Part shown: in pieces, positions 1 to 8,564 of the stretch
How positions within the stretch are numbered: the stretch's first letter is position 1
Layout of the letters: every line of letters starts with the position of its first letter
The notes under the pieces: model-generated
Told to the model about the DNA's origin: nothing
The model's input: the letters and a program-made list of their open reading frames with translations, nothing else
Database searches by the model: none
Source of the DNA: JANQRX01 sp963663975
GTDB taxonomy: Bacteria; Pseudomonadota; Alphaproteobacteria; Rhizobiales; Kaistiaceae
Assembly (NCBI GenBank): GCA_963663975.2
Contig: CAXXRA010000015.1
Coordinates: forward strand, 496,001-560,000
Length of the DNA: 64,000 nt
Reading direction: 5' to 3'
Translations under genes and position numbers: made by a program

Positions 1-664
1 TGCCGCGGGCCAGAGCTTCGAGTGCGTAGTGAAATCTCACCTGCTGTCGCCACGCCGAAAAGCTCATGCCCAGGTCACGCTGGCTGAGGCGTGCGAGCGT
101 CCGCGCAGAGGCGCCACTGCGATCGGCATGGTCGTCAAGACTGCGATCGTCTCCCGGATGTTCGATGACGTCATCGCAGACGCGTCGAAGGCGTGGGTCA
201 GCGGGCATCGGAATGCTCAGTGAAAGACGTCGACTACGGCATATTTCGTCAAGGATAAGCTGGCTCAGCCAACCGCCTCGGCCACTGTCATCATAGTTGG
301 TCGGCTCCTCGAGCAGCGCATTTATGAGCACTTTCAAAAGCGAACTCGGTGTGATCACGACGCAGACACTGGGTAGGTGCGAACGTGAACCCGGCTCGAC
401 GTAAAGGGTGCGCATCTCGACGGCATCGCGCATGGACACGGAATGGACAACGCCGCCCGGCATGTAGACGGCGCGCTCCGGTGGCACGATCCAGCTATGG
501 GTTTGGGTGCGCACGCGCATGGTGCCCATGGCCGCGAAGATGAGTTGATCGCGCCGATGGCTGTGCGACTCGATGATCCAATCCGACGGAAAGTGCTTCC
601 GCATGGCTGCCACGGCGACGGGCAGTTCCTGATAGTCGTCCGGGTTTGTCGACCGCTTCGCCAT
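1..664 (-). CDS. AraC-family transcriptional regulator, C-terminus off the window
   Basis: This ORF starts with ATG at 664 and stays open to base 1, so 221 residues are visible and the C-terminus lies outside the window. The N-terminal half has the cupin-type ligand-binding pattern of AraC regulators (a HSHRRDQL stretch near residue 35, then a PPERAVYMPGG-like segment). The C-terminal half, after about residue 150, begins the helix-turn-helix region, with SARTLARLSQRDLGMSFSAW matching the first HTH. It is divergent from the MFS gene at 809, so it may control that transporter (inference from position only). The ligand is unknown. Confidence 0.85.
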   Translation of the reverse strand, partial: MAKRSTNPDDYQELPVAVAAMRKHFPSDWIIESHSHRRDQLIFAAMGTMRVRTQTHSWIVPPERAVYMPGGVVHSVSMRDAVEMRTLYVEPGSRSHLPSVCVVITPSSLLKVLINALLEEPTNYDDSGRGGWLSQLILDEICRSRRLSLSIPMPADPRLRRVCDDVIEHPGDDRSLDDHADRSGASARTLARLSQRDLGMSFSAWRQQVRFHYALEALARG

Positions 665-808
665 ATCCGAAAGCCTTCATCGCCGATGTCTGACAATCGA
701 CGATAATCGGCGAAACATCGATGGGCGGCCATGACTATACTGGTCGACGACCTCCGGCAACCGCCGAGACGCTCAAGCGCAGCAAGCTCAGAATTAGAAA
801 ACCCCACC

Positions 809-2044
809 ATGAAAGACCGCAAGCATTTTCTGTTTCTGAATGCCGGCCACCTCCTCGATCATCTGTTCACGCTGATCTTTGCGACGGTCGCCGCTCTCGT
901 TCTGACGCGGGAGTGGGGCCTCTCCTACGCAGAGCTGATCCCCTATGCCATGCCCGGTTTCATCGCCTTCGGACTGTTCTCGCTACCTGCCGGGTGGCTC
1001 GGCGATCGGTGGAGCCGCGAGGGCATGATGACCGTCTTCTTCATCGGTGTCGGGCTCGCGGCCATCGCAACGTCAATGTCCCAGGCGCCCGTCCAGATCG
1101 GGATCGGACTGTTCGTAGTTGGGGTGTTCGCGGCGATCTATCATCCGGTCGGGCTCGCCATGGTGGCGCGCGGCGGCAAAGCCATGGGTATGGATATCGC
1201 CGTCAACGGTGTGTGGGGAAACATGGGTGTCGGCAGCGCGGCCCTGCTCACCGGCTTTCTCATCGACCAGAGCGGCTGGCGCGCGGCGTTCTGGCTGCCG
1301 GGCGTTATCTCGGTGCTTGTCGGCTTGGCCTATTTTTACAATTTTCGCGATCGTGTCGGGCTCAACAATGCTGCGACCGCATTGGTTCCCGAGACCTCGG
1401 TCGGGGCCGTGTCAGCCGATGGCACCAGCGATGCCGAATGGCGCGCACTCTTGTTGCGAGCGACCGCCATCATCTTCTTCACGACCGCGGTCTCCAGCAT
1501 CATCTTCCAGGGCACAACCTTCTCGCTGCCAAAGGTGTTCGATGAACGCCTCGGCGGCATCGCCCAGTCGGCAACATCTGTGGGTTGGCTGGCGTTTATC
1601 GTTTTCGCGGTCGCGTCGATGGCGCAGTTGATCGTCGGCTCCCTGCTCGACCGCTACGGCCCACGGCTGGTGTTCTCGGGCGTGGCCGTTGTTCAGATCG
1701 TGTTCTTCCTGTTGATGCCGGGGCTTACCGATTGGCCTGCGCTCATCGTCGCGCTCGGCTTCATGCTCGGCGCATTCGGCCAAATCCCGATCAACGACTA
1801 TATGATCGGCAAAATGGCGAAGTCCGAGTTGCGCGCGTCGATCTACGGCACGCGCTATGTCGTCAGCTTTGCCGTGCTGGCGGCCGTTCTGCCTCTGATT
1901 GCGTGGGTTCATCACAATTGGGGCTTTGACATGATGTTCTACATATTGGCGACATCTGCCGCCGCGATCCTGTGTGCGGTGCTGATGCTCCCTGGACGTC
2001 TGCCCCAAGCGCGGCCGTCGGCGGCCGAGGTCCCGGCGCAGTAA
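809..2044 (+). CDS. MFS transporter, FSR (fosmidomycin-resistance)-like
   Basis: A 411-residue membrane protein with about 12 hydrophobic segments. The N-terminus (NAGHLLDHLF) and the YHPVGLAMVA segment near residue 113 resemble the FSR-type subgroup of the major facilitator superfamily. Such proteins export or import small molecules using ion gradients; the substrate cannot be read from sequence. I use ATG 809 (MKDRKHF) because the 26 residues upstream in the same frame are not membrane-like and family members begin near this Met. There is no strong ribosome binding site. It is divergent from the AraC regulator, with a 144-bp gap. Confidence 0.8.
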   Translation: MKDRKHFLFLNAGHLLDHLFTLIFATVAALVLTREWGLSYAELIPYAMPGFIAFGLFSLPAGWLGDRWSREGMMTVFFIGVGLAAIATSMSQAPVQIGIGLFVVGVFAAIYHPVGLAMVARGGKAMGMDIAVNGVWGNMGVGSAALLTGFLIDQSGWRAAFWLPGVISVLVGLAYFYNFRDRVGLNNAATALVPETSVGAVSADGTSDAEWRALLLRATAIIFFTTAVSSIIFQGTTFSLPKVFDERLGGIAQSATSVGWLAFIVFAVASMAQLIVGSLLDRYGPRLVFSGVAVVQIVFFLLMPGLTDWPALIVALGFMLGAFGQIPINDYMIGKMAKSELRASIYGTRYVVSFAVLAAVLPLIAWVHHNWGFDMMFYILATSAAAILCAVLMLPGRLPQARPSAAEVPAQ

Positions 2045-2245
2045 CTGTCGGTAGAAATCAAGCGCCGGCAGCTGTCCGCCGATGACGGATGGGTAAAGAC
2101 ATTGGCAAACGCAGATTCGTGGCCTTGCCGCCGACCCCTCTGTCATGGCGTTCGGCCAAACCCCAGCTGGTGTGGGACGACCCGAATGCTCGTCGTGGAT
2201 GTCCGTGGTGGTGACTCGGGGCGGCAAGGTCGATGAGCAGTCTCG

Positions 2246-3019
2246 TCAGTGCCCCTGCACGCGATCGGCCACATCGAATTTGATGCCGATGCGTTCCAAC
2301 GCATGGGCGATGTTATCGGGTGGTGCCGCGTCGGTGATCACCCGGGCCCGACTGGTCAGATGGCCTAGCTGGGCCTGACCGATCACCCCAAATTTAGTCT
2401 CGTCGACGAGGAGACAGGGCGTCTGCGACTGGGAGATCATCGCTTCACGCAACATCGCCGCCTCACGGGAAAAGTCGGTGAACAGCGCTTCGGCGCTGAG
2501 TCCGCCGACGCCGATCAACGCAAACTCCGCGCGATAGCGCGCCAGCATCTGGATCGCCTCCAATCCATGAGTGGACAATTCTCCCTCCGACAGCCGCCCG
2601 CCAAGTACGACCAGTTCCCGCGCCGATCCGGAAAGGATCCGCGCGACATCCAGGTCGTTGGTGATCACCCGCAATTTCGTGTGCGCCAGGGCGAGGGCCT
2701 GCGCGGCCATTTGCGTTGTCGACCCGCTGTCGATGATGAGCGACGTTCCGTCGGGCAGCGCGCGGGCGACATGTGCCGCGATTGCACCCTTGCCCGGGCG
2801 ATTGACGACATGCCGCGCTTCGATCGGCGGTTCGCTCGATTGCACCCGCACCGCGCCGCCGCGTACCTGGCGCAATTTGGCCCGCCGCGAAAGGAGGCCG
2901 ATGTCCTTGCGGATCGTTTCGCGGGTAAAGGGCAGTCGCTCGCAGAGGTCGCGGATCGAAACGCCATTCTCCGCTTCGACCAGCTCCAGTATGTGCGCCT
3001 GTCGTTTTGAAGCCAGCAC
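2246..3019 (-). CDS. DeoR-family transcriptional repressor
   Basis: A 257-residue regulator. The N-terminal 55 residues form a DeoR helix-turn-helix (KRQAHILELVEAENGVSI, then FTRETIRKDIGLL). The remainder is the phosphosugar-isomerase-like sensor domain (DSGSTTQMAAQAL, ITNDLDVARIL, LGGRLSEGEL and a late DETKFG motif). The GTG start at 3019 is chosen because GGAGGAG lies about 6 bases upstream. It is divergent from the flavoenzyme gene at 3150 with about 130 bp between them, so it probably represses that gene in response to a phosphorylated metabolite (inference). Confidence 0.88.
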   Translation of the reverse strand: MLASKRQAHILELVEAENGVSIRDLCERLPFTRETIRKDIGLLSRRAKLRQVRGGAVRVQSSEPPIEARHVVNRPGKGAIAAHVARALPDGTSLIIDSGSTTQMAAQALALAHTKLRVITNDLDVARILSGSARELVVLGGRLSEGELSTHGLEAIQMLARYRAEFALIGVGGLSAEALFTDFSREAAMLREAMISQSQTPCLLVDETKFGVIGQAQLGHLTSRARVITDAAPPDNIAHALERIGIKFDVADRVQGH

Positions 3020-3149
3020 GGGCAGAGCTCCTCCACAAAGAACGACGATCAGCCTGCACCACCTCAAATGCAAAGAAAAGAAAAATTTTGCAAACTATTG
3101 CCAACTGTGGTGATGTGGCGGCGGCCTAATTTCCGATCGTGGAGGCGGC

Positions 3150-5609
3150 ATGAGCCGGAAATCCATCCCTGGTTCGGCGCAGGTCGTGGTTGTCGGCGGC
3201 GGCATCATGGGCTGCTCGGTGGCCTACCACCTGACCAGATCGGGCTGGCGCGACGTCGTGCTGCTCGAACAGGGTCGGTTGAGCTGCGGTACCACCTGGC
3301 ACGCCGCCGGTCTGGTCGGGCAGTTGCGCGGCCATGTCGCCATGACCGGCCTGATCAAATACTCCACCGAGCTTTACCGAACGCTTGAGGCGGAGACCGA
3401 ACTGGCGACCGGTTGGAAGCAATGCGGGTCTGTCGCCGTGGCCCGCACCGAGGAGCGGATGACGGTGCTGAACCGCACTGCGGCGTCCGCCCGCGCACAA
3501 GGGATCGAGGTCGAAGTGATCTCGGCTGGCGGGGCCGGCCGGATGTGGCCTGTCATGGCGACCGACGATCTCAAGGGAGCGATCTGGCTGCCCGGCGACG
3601 GCAAAGCCAATCCGACCGATCTGACCCAGTCATTGGCCAAGGGCGCCCGTATGGAGGGCGCCCGCGTCGTCGAAGGCGTCCGCGTAACCGACATTCTGGT
3701 CGTGGACGGGCGCGTCGGCGGCGTCGAAACGGATCAGGGAACGATCCGCTCGGAGGTCGTGGTGAATTGTGCCGGACAGTGGGCCGGCACGATCGGTCGG
3801 ATGTGTGGCGTGACGGTGCCGCTCCACTCGGCCGAGCACATGTACATCGTGTCCGCGGAGATCGACGGTATCGATCCCGATCTACCGGTTCTGCGGGACC
3901 CTGATGGTTACATCTATTTCAAGGAGGAGGTCGGCGGCCTGGTCGTGGGCGGCTTCGAACCCGAAGCCAAGCCGTGGGGGATGGACGGCATCCCGCATCC
4001 GTTCGAGTTCGCACTCTTGCCCGACGATTGGGACCAGTTCGAGATCCTCATGGAGAATGCGCTGATCCGCGTCCCTCAGTTGGAGCGCGCCGAGATCAAG
4101 CATTTCTACAATGGGCCGGAATGCTTCACTCCGGACAACAACTACCTGCTCGGCGAGGCACCGGAAGTGGGTAATTTTTTCGTCGGCGCCGGGTTCAATT
4201 CCATGGGCATTGCCAGCGCCGGCGGTGCCGGCAGGGCGCTGGCCGAATGGATCGTCAACGGTGCGCCGACGATGGATCTGTGGCCGGTCGATATCAGGCG
4301 TTTCGCGAATTTCAACAACAATACGCGTTGGTTGCATGATCGGGTCAAGGAGACACTCGGCCTTCACTACGCGATGCCCTGGCCCAATCGGGAACTCCAC
4401 AGCGCGCGTCCCTTCCGCCGTTCGCCGCTCTACGATCGGCTGCGCGAGAAGGGCGCCAGTTTTGGCTCGAAGATGGGCTGGGAGCGCGCCAACTGGTTTG
4501 CCGAAGAAGGGCAGGAGCCGGAGGCCGAGTACTCGTTCGGTCGCCAGAACTGGCATGAGAACGTCGCCAGCGAACACATCGCGGCCCGGGAAGGGGTCGT
4601 GGTCTTCGATCAGACCTCCTTCGCCAAGCTCCTGTTTCAGGGGCGCGACGCATGTTCCGCGCTCAATCGTGTCTGTGCCGGCAACGTCGATGTCGACATC
4701 GGTCGCAGCGTCTACACCGGCATGCTGAACGCCCGCGGCGGCTACGAGAGCGACATCACCGTTCTGCGCCTCGGGCGCGAGAAGTTTCTGATTGTCAGCG
4801 GCTCGGGCCAATCCGTGCACGACGCCGATTGGATCGAGAAGAACATACCCGATGGCGGCCATGCGGTGCTGACCGACATGACGTCCGCCTGGTCGGTCCT
4901 GGCGGTGATGGGGCCGATGTCGAGAGCGGTGTTGAAGAAACTTTCGCGTGCGGATTTTTCAAACGCCGCATTCCCCTTCGCCACCGTTCAGGAAATCGAC
5001 CTCGGCTACGCTACCGTTTGGGCCAACCGGTTGAGCTATGTCGGGGAATTGGGGTGGGAGCTGATCGTGCCGACCGAGTTTACCGTGGGCGTTTACCAGG
5101 ACCTTGTGGAGGCGGGATCGGAATTCGGGATCAGGGACGCCGGCTATTATGCCCTGGAGGGACTGCGGATCGAGAAGGGATTCCGCGCCTGGAGCCGGGA
5201 GCTGCATCCCGACATCAACCCCTACGAGGCCGGCCTGGCATTCGCCGTTGCTCTGGACAAGCGGGTTGATTTCATCGGCAGGGACGCGCTGCTGAAACAA
5301 CGCAAGGGCGGCGTTCTCAGGCAGCGTATCGTCCAGTTCGTTCTTGAAGAGGCGGACGCTCAATTGTGGGGCGGCGAGCCGATCGTTCGCGATGGTGAGG
5401 TCATGGGCGAGGTCCGCTCGGCCGCCTATGGCCACACCCTCGGCGCTGCCGTGGCACTCGGCCTGGTCGGGCACACGGGCGGCGTCACGCGGGAGTTCAT
5501 CGAAACCGGGCGATTCGCGATCGACGTCGCCGGGCGGCTGTGCCCCGCCCGAGCGTATCTTCGCACACCCTACGATCCCGGTTCGGAAAGGCCGAAGGCC
5601 GACGGCTAA
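3150..5609 (+). CDS. Dimethylglycine/sarcosine dehydrogenase-family FAD enzyme
   Basis: An 819-residue two-part oxidoreductase. The N-terminal half is a DAO-type FAD domain with a GGGIMG dinucleotide motif near residue 16 and TWHAAGL, whose His51 matches the covalent-flavin histidine of the dimethylglycine/sarcosine dehydrogenases. After about residue 430 come the FAO_M linker and the aminomethyltransferase (GCV_T) folate-binding domains. This architecture demethylates N-methylated glycines, passing C1 units to tetrahydrofolate; the exact substrate is not determined. Length is normal for the family. It is probably regulated by the divergent DeoR protein. Confidence 0.9.
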   Translation: MSRKSIPGSAQVVVVGGGIMGCSVAYHLTRSGWRDVVLLEQGRLSCGTTWHAAGLVGQLRGHVAMTGLIKYSTELYRTLEAETELATGWKQCGSVAVARTEERMTVLNRTAASARAQGIEVEVISAGGAGRMWPVMATDDLKGAIWLPGDGKANPTDLTQSLAKGARMEGARVVEGVRVTDILVVDGRVGGVETDQGTIRSEVVVNCAGQWAGTIGRMCGVTVPLHSAEHMYIVSAEIDGIDPDLPVLRDPDGYIYFKEEVGGLVVGGFEPEAKPWGMDGIPHPFEFALLPDDWDQFEILMENALIRVPQLERAEIKHFYNGPECFTPDNNYLLGEAPEVGNFFVGAGFNSMGIASAGGAGRALAEWIVNGAPTMDLWPVDIRRFANFNNNTRWLHDRVKETLGLHYAMPWPNRELHSARPFRRSPLYDRLREKGASFGSKMGWERANWFAEEGQEPEAEYSFGRQNWHENVASEHIAAREGVVVFDQTSFAKLLFQGRDACSALNRVCAGNVDVDIGRSVYTGMLNARGGYESDITVLRLGREKFLIVSGSGQSVHDADWIEKNIPDGGHAVLTDMTSAWSVLAVMGPMSRAVLKKLSRADFSNAAFPFATVQEIDLGYATVWANRLSYVGELGWELIVPTEFTVGVYQDLVEAGSEFGIRDAGYYALEGLRIEKGFRAWSRELHPDINPYEAGLAFAVALDKRVDFIGRDALLKQRKGGVLRQRIVQFVLEEADAQLWGGEPIVRDGEVMGEVRSAAYGHTLGAAVALGLVGHTGGVTREFIETGRFAIDVAGRLCPARAYLRTPYDPGSERPKADG

Positions 5610-5678
5610 CCCGGATTTCTCACACTGGGCACGGGCCTGCTCAACCGGCGCAGGTCGTGTCCAGTGTGAGCAGTCCGG
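5610..5678. terminator. Long inverted repeat between convergent genes
   Basis: CTCACACTGG at 5619-5628 pairs with CCAGTGTGAG at 5661-5670. The outer CCCGGA/TCCGGG and inner GCCTGC/GCAGG arms extend the hairpin. It fills the 70-bp gap between two converging stop codons, so it is most likely a bidirectional terminator. There is no U-tract on either strand. Confidence 0.6.
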
Positions 5679-5679
5679 G

Positions 5680-6564
5680 CTAGGTCGACGACGCGTGCAT
5701 CTCGAAGAATTCCGCAGCCAGGCCCATGAACGCACTGATCAGCTTGCCGTCGCTGCGGCCGTTGAGGCACACCAGCGCCTCGTCCATGGTCACGGGCGAT
5801 CCGGGGAGGCTCATCTGCACCAGTCGTTCGTCGCTGCCATATTCGGCGATCGAAACGAATCCAATACCGGCGCCCGAGGCGACGATTTCGCGAACGGCCT
5901 CGCGCCCTTCAGCCTCAATGGTCGGGGTGAGGGTGGTTCCCGCGCGGCTGGCGGCCTCCATCAGCTTTTGGCGCGTTTTCGACCCCGGCTCGCGAAGCAC
6001 CAGCGGTAGTTTCGCCAGCTCGCGATAGGAGAGCCTGGCCTTGCGGTCATAGTCGGATCCCTTGGCGGCGAAGGCGACCAGGGGCGTGGAGCCGAGTTTG
6101 AGGATCTTCAGGTCCTTGTTGTCCGGTATCTCGCCCAGGACGCCGATGTCGGCGTTGTAGGCGTAGAGTTCGGAGATGACATGTTCCGAGTTCCCGGACC
6201 GCACCGAGATGTGGATGCCGGGATATTTGGACCTGAACTGGCTCAGCGCGGGGGTCATGTGATGTGCCGCATCGGCAACGATACGCAACGTTCCCGAACT
6301 GAGCGCCCGTGATTCCGACAGAAAATCCTGCGCCTGCTGCTCGTGCTCGAACAGACGATTGGTGATCTCGAGGAGCTTGGCGCCCTCCTTGGTCACCGTC
6401 ACCTGTCGCTTGCGCCGATTGAACAACAGGATGTCGTATTCCTCCTCCAGCTTCCTGACCTGATCGGAAATGGCCGGTTGGGTAAGATGCAGGGCATCCG
6501 CGGCGCGCGAAAAGCCGCCATGGACGGCGACGCTGTGAAAGGCACGGAGCTGAACGTAACGCAA
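5680..6564 (-). CDS. LysR-family regulator, probable activator of phnW
   Basis: A 294-residue LysR-type regulator. The winged HTH is at residues 1-60 (FHSVAVHGGFSRAADALHLTQPAISDQVRKLEEE), followed by the periplasmic-binding-like effector domain (TLRIVADAAHH onward). It diverges from phnW with a 153-bp gap that holds a perfect palindrome at 6626-6644. LysR regulators next to phnW commonly respond to 2-aminoethylphosphonate or its products. A related AT-rich dyad also precedes the AEP transporter at 14.1 kb, so one regulator may serve both (inference). Confidence 0.88.
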   Translation of the reverse strand: MRYVQLRAFHSVAVHGGFSRAADALHLTQPAISDQVRKLEEEYDILLFNRRKRQVTVTKEGAKLLEITNRLFEHEQQAQDFLSESRALSSGTLRIVADAAHHMTPALSQFRSKYPGIHISVRSGNSEHVISELYAYNADIGVLGEIPDNKDLKILKLGSTPLVAFAAKGSDYDRKARLSYRELAKLPLVLREPGSKTRQKLMEAASRAGTTLTPTIEAEGREAVREIVASGAGIGFVSIAEYGSDERLVQMSLPGSPVTMDEALVCLNGRSDGKLISAFMGLAAEFFEMHASST

Positions 6565-6625
6565 ACCGGTTCTCCTTCCTGATGCCCTTGGCCGAGTCGG
6601 ACTCGATCATCCGCCATATTTATGC

Positions 6626-6644
6626 ATCGATATAAAATATCGAT
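6626..6644. promoter_or_regulatory. Perfect palindrome, candidate LysR operator
   Basis: ATCGATAT-AAA-ATATCGAT has perfect 8-bp arms around a 3-bp spacer. It lies 62 bp upstream of the LysR start and 73 bp before phnW. AT-rich dyads of this kind in divergent LysR promoters are typical regulator sites. Confidence 0.6.
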
Positions 6645-6717
6645 TTTACAAATGATCGGCAATGTCGAAACTTGCGTCTGACGACGCCCGAAGCGCGCGT
6701 CGCCTGAGGAACCGAGT

Positions 6718-7905
6718 ATGCCGAAATCCGCTGCGCCGATCGCTCCCCCGGCCCTTGGAGAGCCGTATCTTCTGACCCCCGGTCCCCTGACGACCTCAAA
6801 CGCCGTCAAACAGGCCATGCTGAGAGACTGGGGCTCGTGGGACGACGATTTTCGAGCCATGACGGCGGAGGTGAACACTCGCCTGATCGACATGACCGGT
6901 GATACCGGCAATGACTTGGAATGCGTTCCGATGCAGGGCAGCGGCAGCTTTTCCGTCGAGGCGATGCTGGGATCTTTCCTCCCCCGCGACGGCAAGGCGC
7001 TGGCCTTGAGCAACGGCGCCTACGGTCAGCGCATTGTCCAGACGCTGCAGTATTTGGGCCGCGACCACGCCGTCATCGACAAGGGCGATTACCTGCCCCC
7101 GCGCGGCGAAGAGGTGGCGGCCGCCATCGCCGCCGACCCTGCCATCACCGACGTTGTGGTTGTCCATTGTGAGACAAGCTCGGGAATCCTCAATCCGCTC
7201 GACGAGATTGCCGAGGCGGTTGAAGCGCTCGGCCGCAGGCTGCTGATCGACAGCATGAGCGCATTTGGCGCCATTCCGCTGGAATTTGGCGAGATCCGCC
7301 ACGAAGCCCTGGTGTCGTCGGCCAACAAATGCATCGAGGGGGTTCCCGGTTTCGGCTTTGTCATCGCCCGGACCGAAGCGCTGGAAGCGGCCAGCGGCCG
7401 AAGCCATTCACTGAGCCTGGACGTGCACGCGCAATGGGCCCACATGAAGAAGACCGGACAGTGGCGGTTCACGCCGCCGACCCATGTCCTGGCGGCGTTC
7501 CTGACTGCGTTGCGCACTCACCAGGCCGAGGGCGGCGTCGCCGGACGCGGCGCTCGCTACACCAGGAACCGTGACACGCTGGTGGCCGGCATGCGTGAGC
7601 TGGGCTTTCAGACCCTGCTCAAGGACCGCTGGCTGTCGCCGATCATCGTGACCTTCTTCTGTCCGGAAGATGCGGCCTTCTCGTTCGATCGCTTCTACCG
7701 GATGATGAAGGCCAAGGGATTCATCATCTATCCCGGCAAGTTGACCGTCGTGGACAGTTTTCGCATCGGCTGCATTGGCCAGCTCGACGAGCATGTGATG
7801 TCCCGGGTGGTTGATGCCGTCGGCCAGTCCCTGAGGGAAATGGGCGTCGCGTCGGCCGCCCCTTCAAAGGAGGCGCTGACGGAGCAGGCGCGATTGGCGG
7901 CCTGA
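6718..7905 (+). CDS. phnW: 2-Aminoethylphosphonate--pyruvate transaminase
   Basis: A 395-residue PLP enzyme. PhnW converts 2-aminoethylphosphonate and pyruvate to phosphonoacetaldehyde and alanine in the cytosol. Family signatures are LLTPGPLTTS at the N-terminus, the GSGSFSVEAML segment near residue 80, the DSMSAFGAIP loop (PLP-ring Asp) and SSANKCIEGVPGFGF, whose Lys204 is the expected Schiff-base residue. Length matches the family, plus a short Ala-rich tail. It is divergent from the LysR gene and followed 61 bp later by the start of a broken phnX, the normal pathway partner. Confidence 0.93.
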   Translation: MPKSAAPIAPPALGEPYLLTPGPLTTSNAVKQAMLRDWGSWDDDFRAMTAEVNTRLIDMTGDTGNDLECVPMQGSGSFSVEAMLGSFLPRDGKALALSNGAYGQRIVQTLQYLGRDHAVIDKGDYLPPRGEEVAAAIAADPAITDVVVVHCETSSGILNPLDEIAEAVEALGRRLLIDSMSAFGAIPLEFGEIRHEALVSSANKCIEGVPGFGFVIARTEALEAASGRSHSLSLDVHAQWAHMKKTGQWRFTPPTHVLAAFLTALRTHQAEGGVAGRGARYTRNRDTLVAGMRELGFQTLLKDRWLSPIIVTFFCPEDAAFSFDRFYRMMKAKGFIIYPGKLTVVDSFRIGCIGQLDEHVMSRVVDAVGQSLREMGVASAAPSKEALTEQARLAA

Positions 7906-7966
7906 GTCCGGCGAGCCTCGGATTCCAACCAAGACGATTCCATCGAAAGTGAGGAAGGTCAGACCC

Positions 7967-8056
7967 ATGAGCCAATTCGGCGACTACACCTATGCCCGCA
8001 CCTACCGCGGTTCCGTCAAAGCCGTCATTCTGGACTGAAGCGGTACGCTTGCAGAC
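7967..8056 (+). pseudogene. phnX: phnX remnant (phosphonoacetaldehyde hydrolase), nonsense and truncation
   Basis: ATG 7967 is preceded by an excellent ribosome binding site (GAGGAAGG, 7951-7958). The ORF encodes 23 residues ending KAVILD and then TGA (8036-8038). Reading through the stop gives SGTLAD, so the stop replaces the Trp of the PhnX/HAD motif LDWSGTLAD, which carries the nucleophilic Asp. Homology ends about 15 bases later, and the remaining ~250 residues are absent. The position directly after phnW fits phnX. The AEP pathway is therefore not completed by a hydrolase at this locus. Confidence 0.8.
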
Positions 8057-8067
8057 GCGTCGTCCGC

Positions 8068-8436
8068 TTGCCGGAAGACTTTATCAGTGACGATTTGAAG
8101 GAGACCGCGCGGGTCTGGAAGCGGGTGCAGAACAGCCGTAACGTCGCCCTACATCGTCATGACGAAGTCTATCTCATTGCGGCAGACGAAACTTGGGCAG
8201 CGGACGCCCGCGTAGCGCATGCAACAGCGGTCGAGGTTCAGCTTGTTGGCGTCAAAATCTTCAACCTCGACCAGAGAACGAAGCCGCTGCTGAAAACCGA
8301 GGAATACGAAGTCCAATATATTACCGGCTCATACGCCGTGTTTCGCCGGAGCGACGGCCATCGGATGACCGGCTTTGTTTCGGACGAAGTCCTGGCGGAA
8401 CGTGACCTTCGGCGTCTCTATCCGAGGCCGGCGTGA
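8068..8436 (+). CDS. Hypothetical protein, possibly N-terminally truncated
   Basis: A 122-residue soluble, charged ORF with protein-like composition (KETARVWKRVQNSRNVALHRHDEVYLIAADETW at the N-terminus, ending DEVLAERDLRRLYPRPA). I do not recognise a family. The only available start is TTG 8068, with no ribosome binding site, and the ORF begins right at the point where phnX homology stops. It may therefore be the surviving part of a gene whose front was lost in the same rearrangement. A short ORF follows in a TGATG overlap. Confidence 0.5.
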   Translation: MPEDFISDDLKETARVWKRVQNSRNVALHRHDEVYLIAADETWAADARVAHATAVEVQLVGVKIFNLDQRTKPLLKTEEYEVQYITGSYAVFRRSDGHRMTGFVSDEVLAERDLRRLYPRPA

Positions 8437-8540
8437 TGGGCGATGGCGACGATGCGGTCTCAACGGAGATTGCCGAAATCCGGCGGGAGCTACAGACCAA
8501 CCCTCGAGCCAGACGGGCGTGCAGGACGGCGACCTTGTGA
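8436..8540 (+). CDS. Short ORF coupled to the preceding hypothetical gene
   Basis: 34 codons (MGDGDDAVSTEIAEIRREL...) whose ATG overlaps the previous stop as TGATG, suggesting translational coupling. The sequence is a charged helix without recognisable homology and may itself be truncated. Supported only by the overlap and composition. Confidence 0.3.
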   Translation: MGDGDDAVSTEIAEIRRELQTNPRARRACRTATL

Positions 8541-8564
8541 GGCGTAGGCTTGGGAAATGTCGGC

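Noticed and set aside
8036..8038. TGA read as tryptophan, which would rescue the phnX motif
   Set aside because: Other genes here (phnW, livH, the AEP binding protein) end in TGA with correct family lengths, and phnX is truncated 15 bases later anyway.
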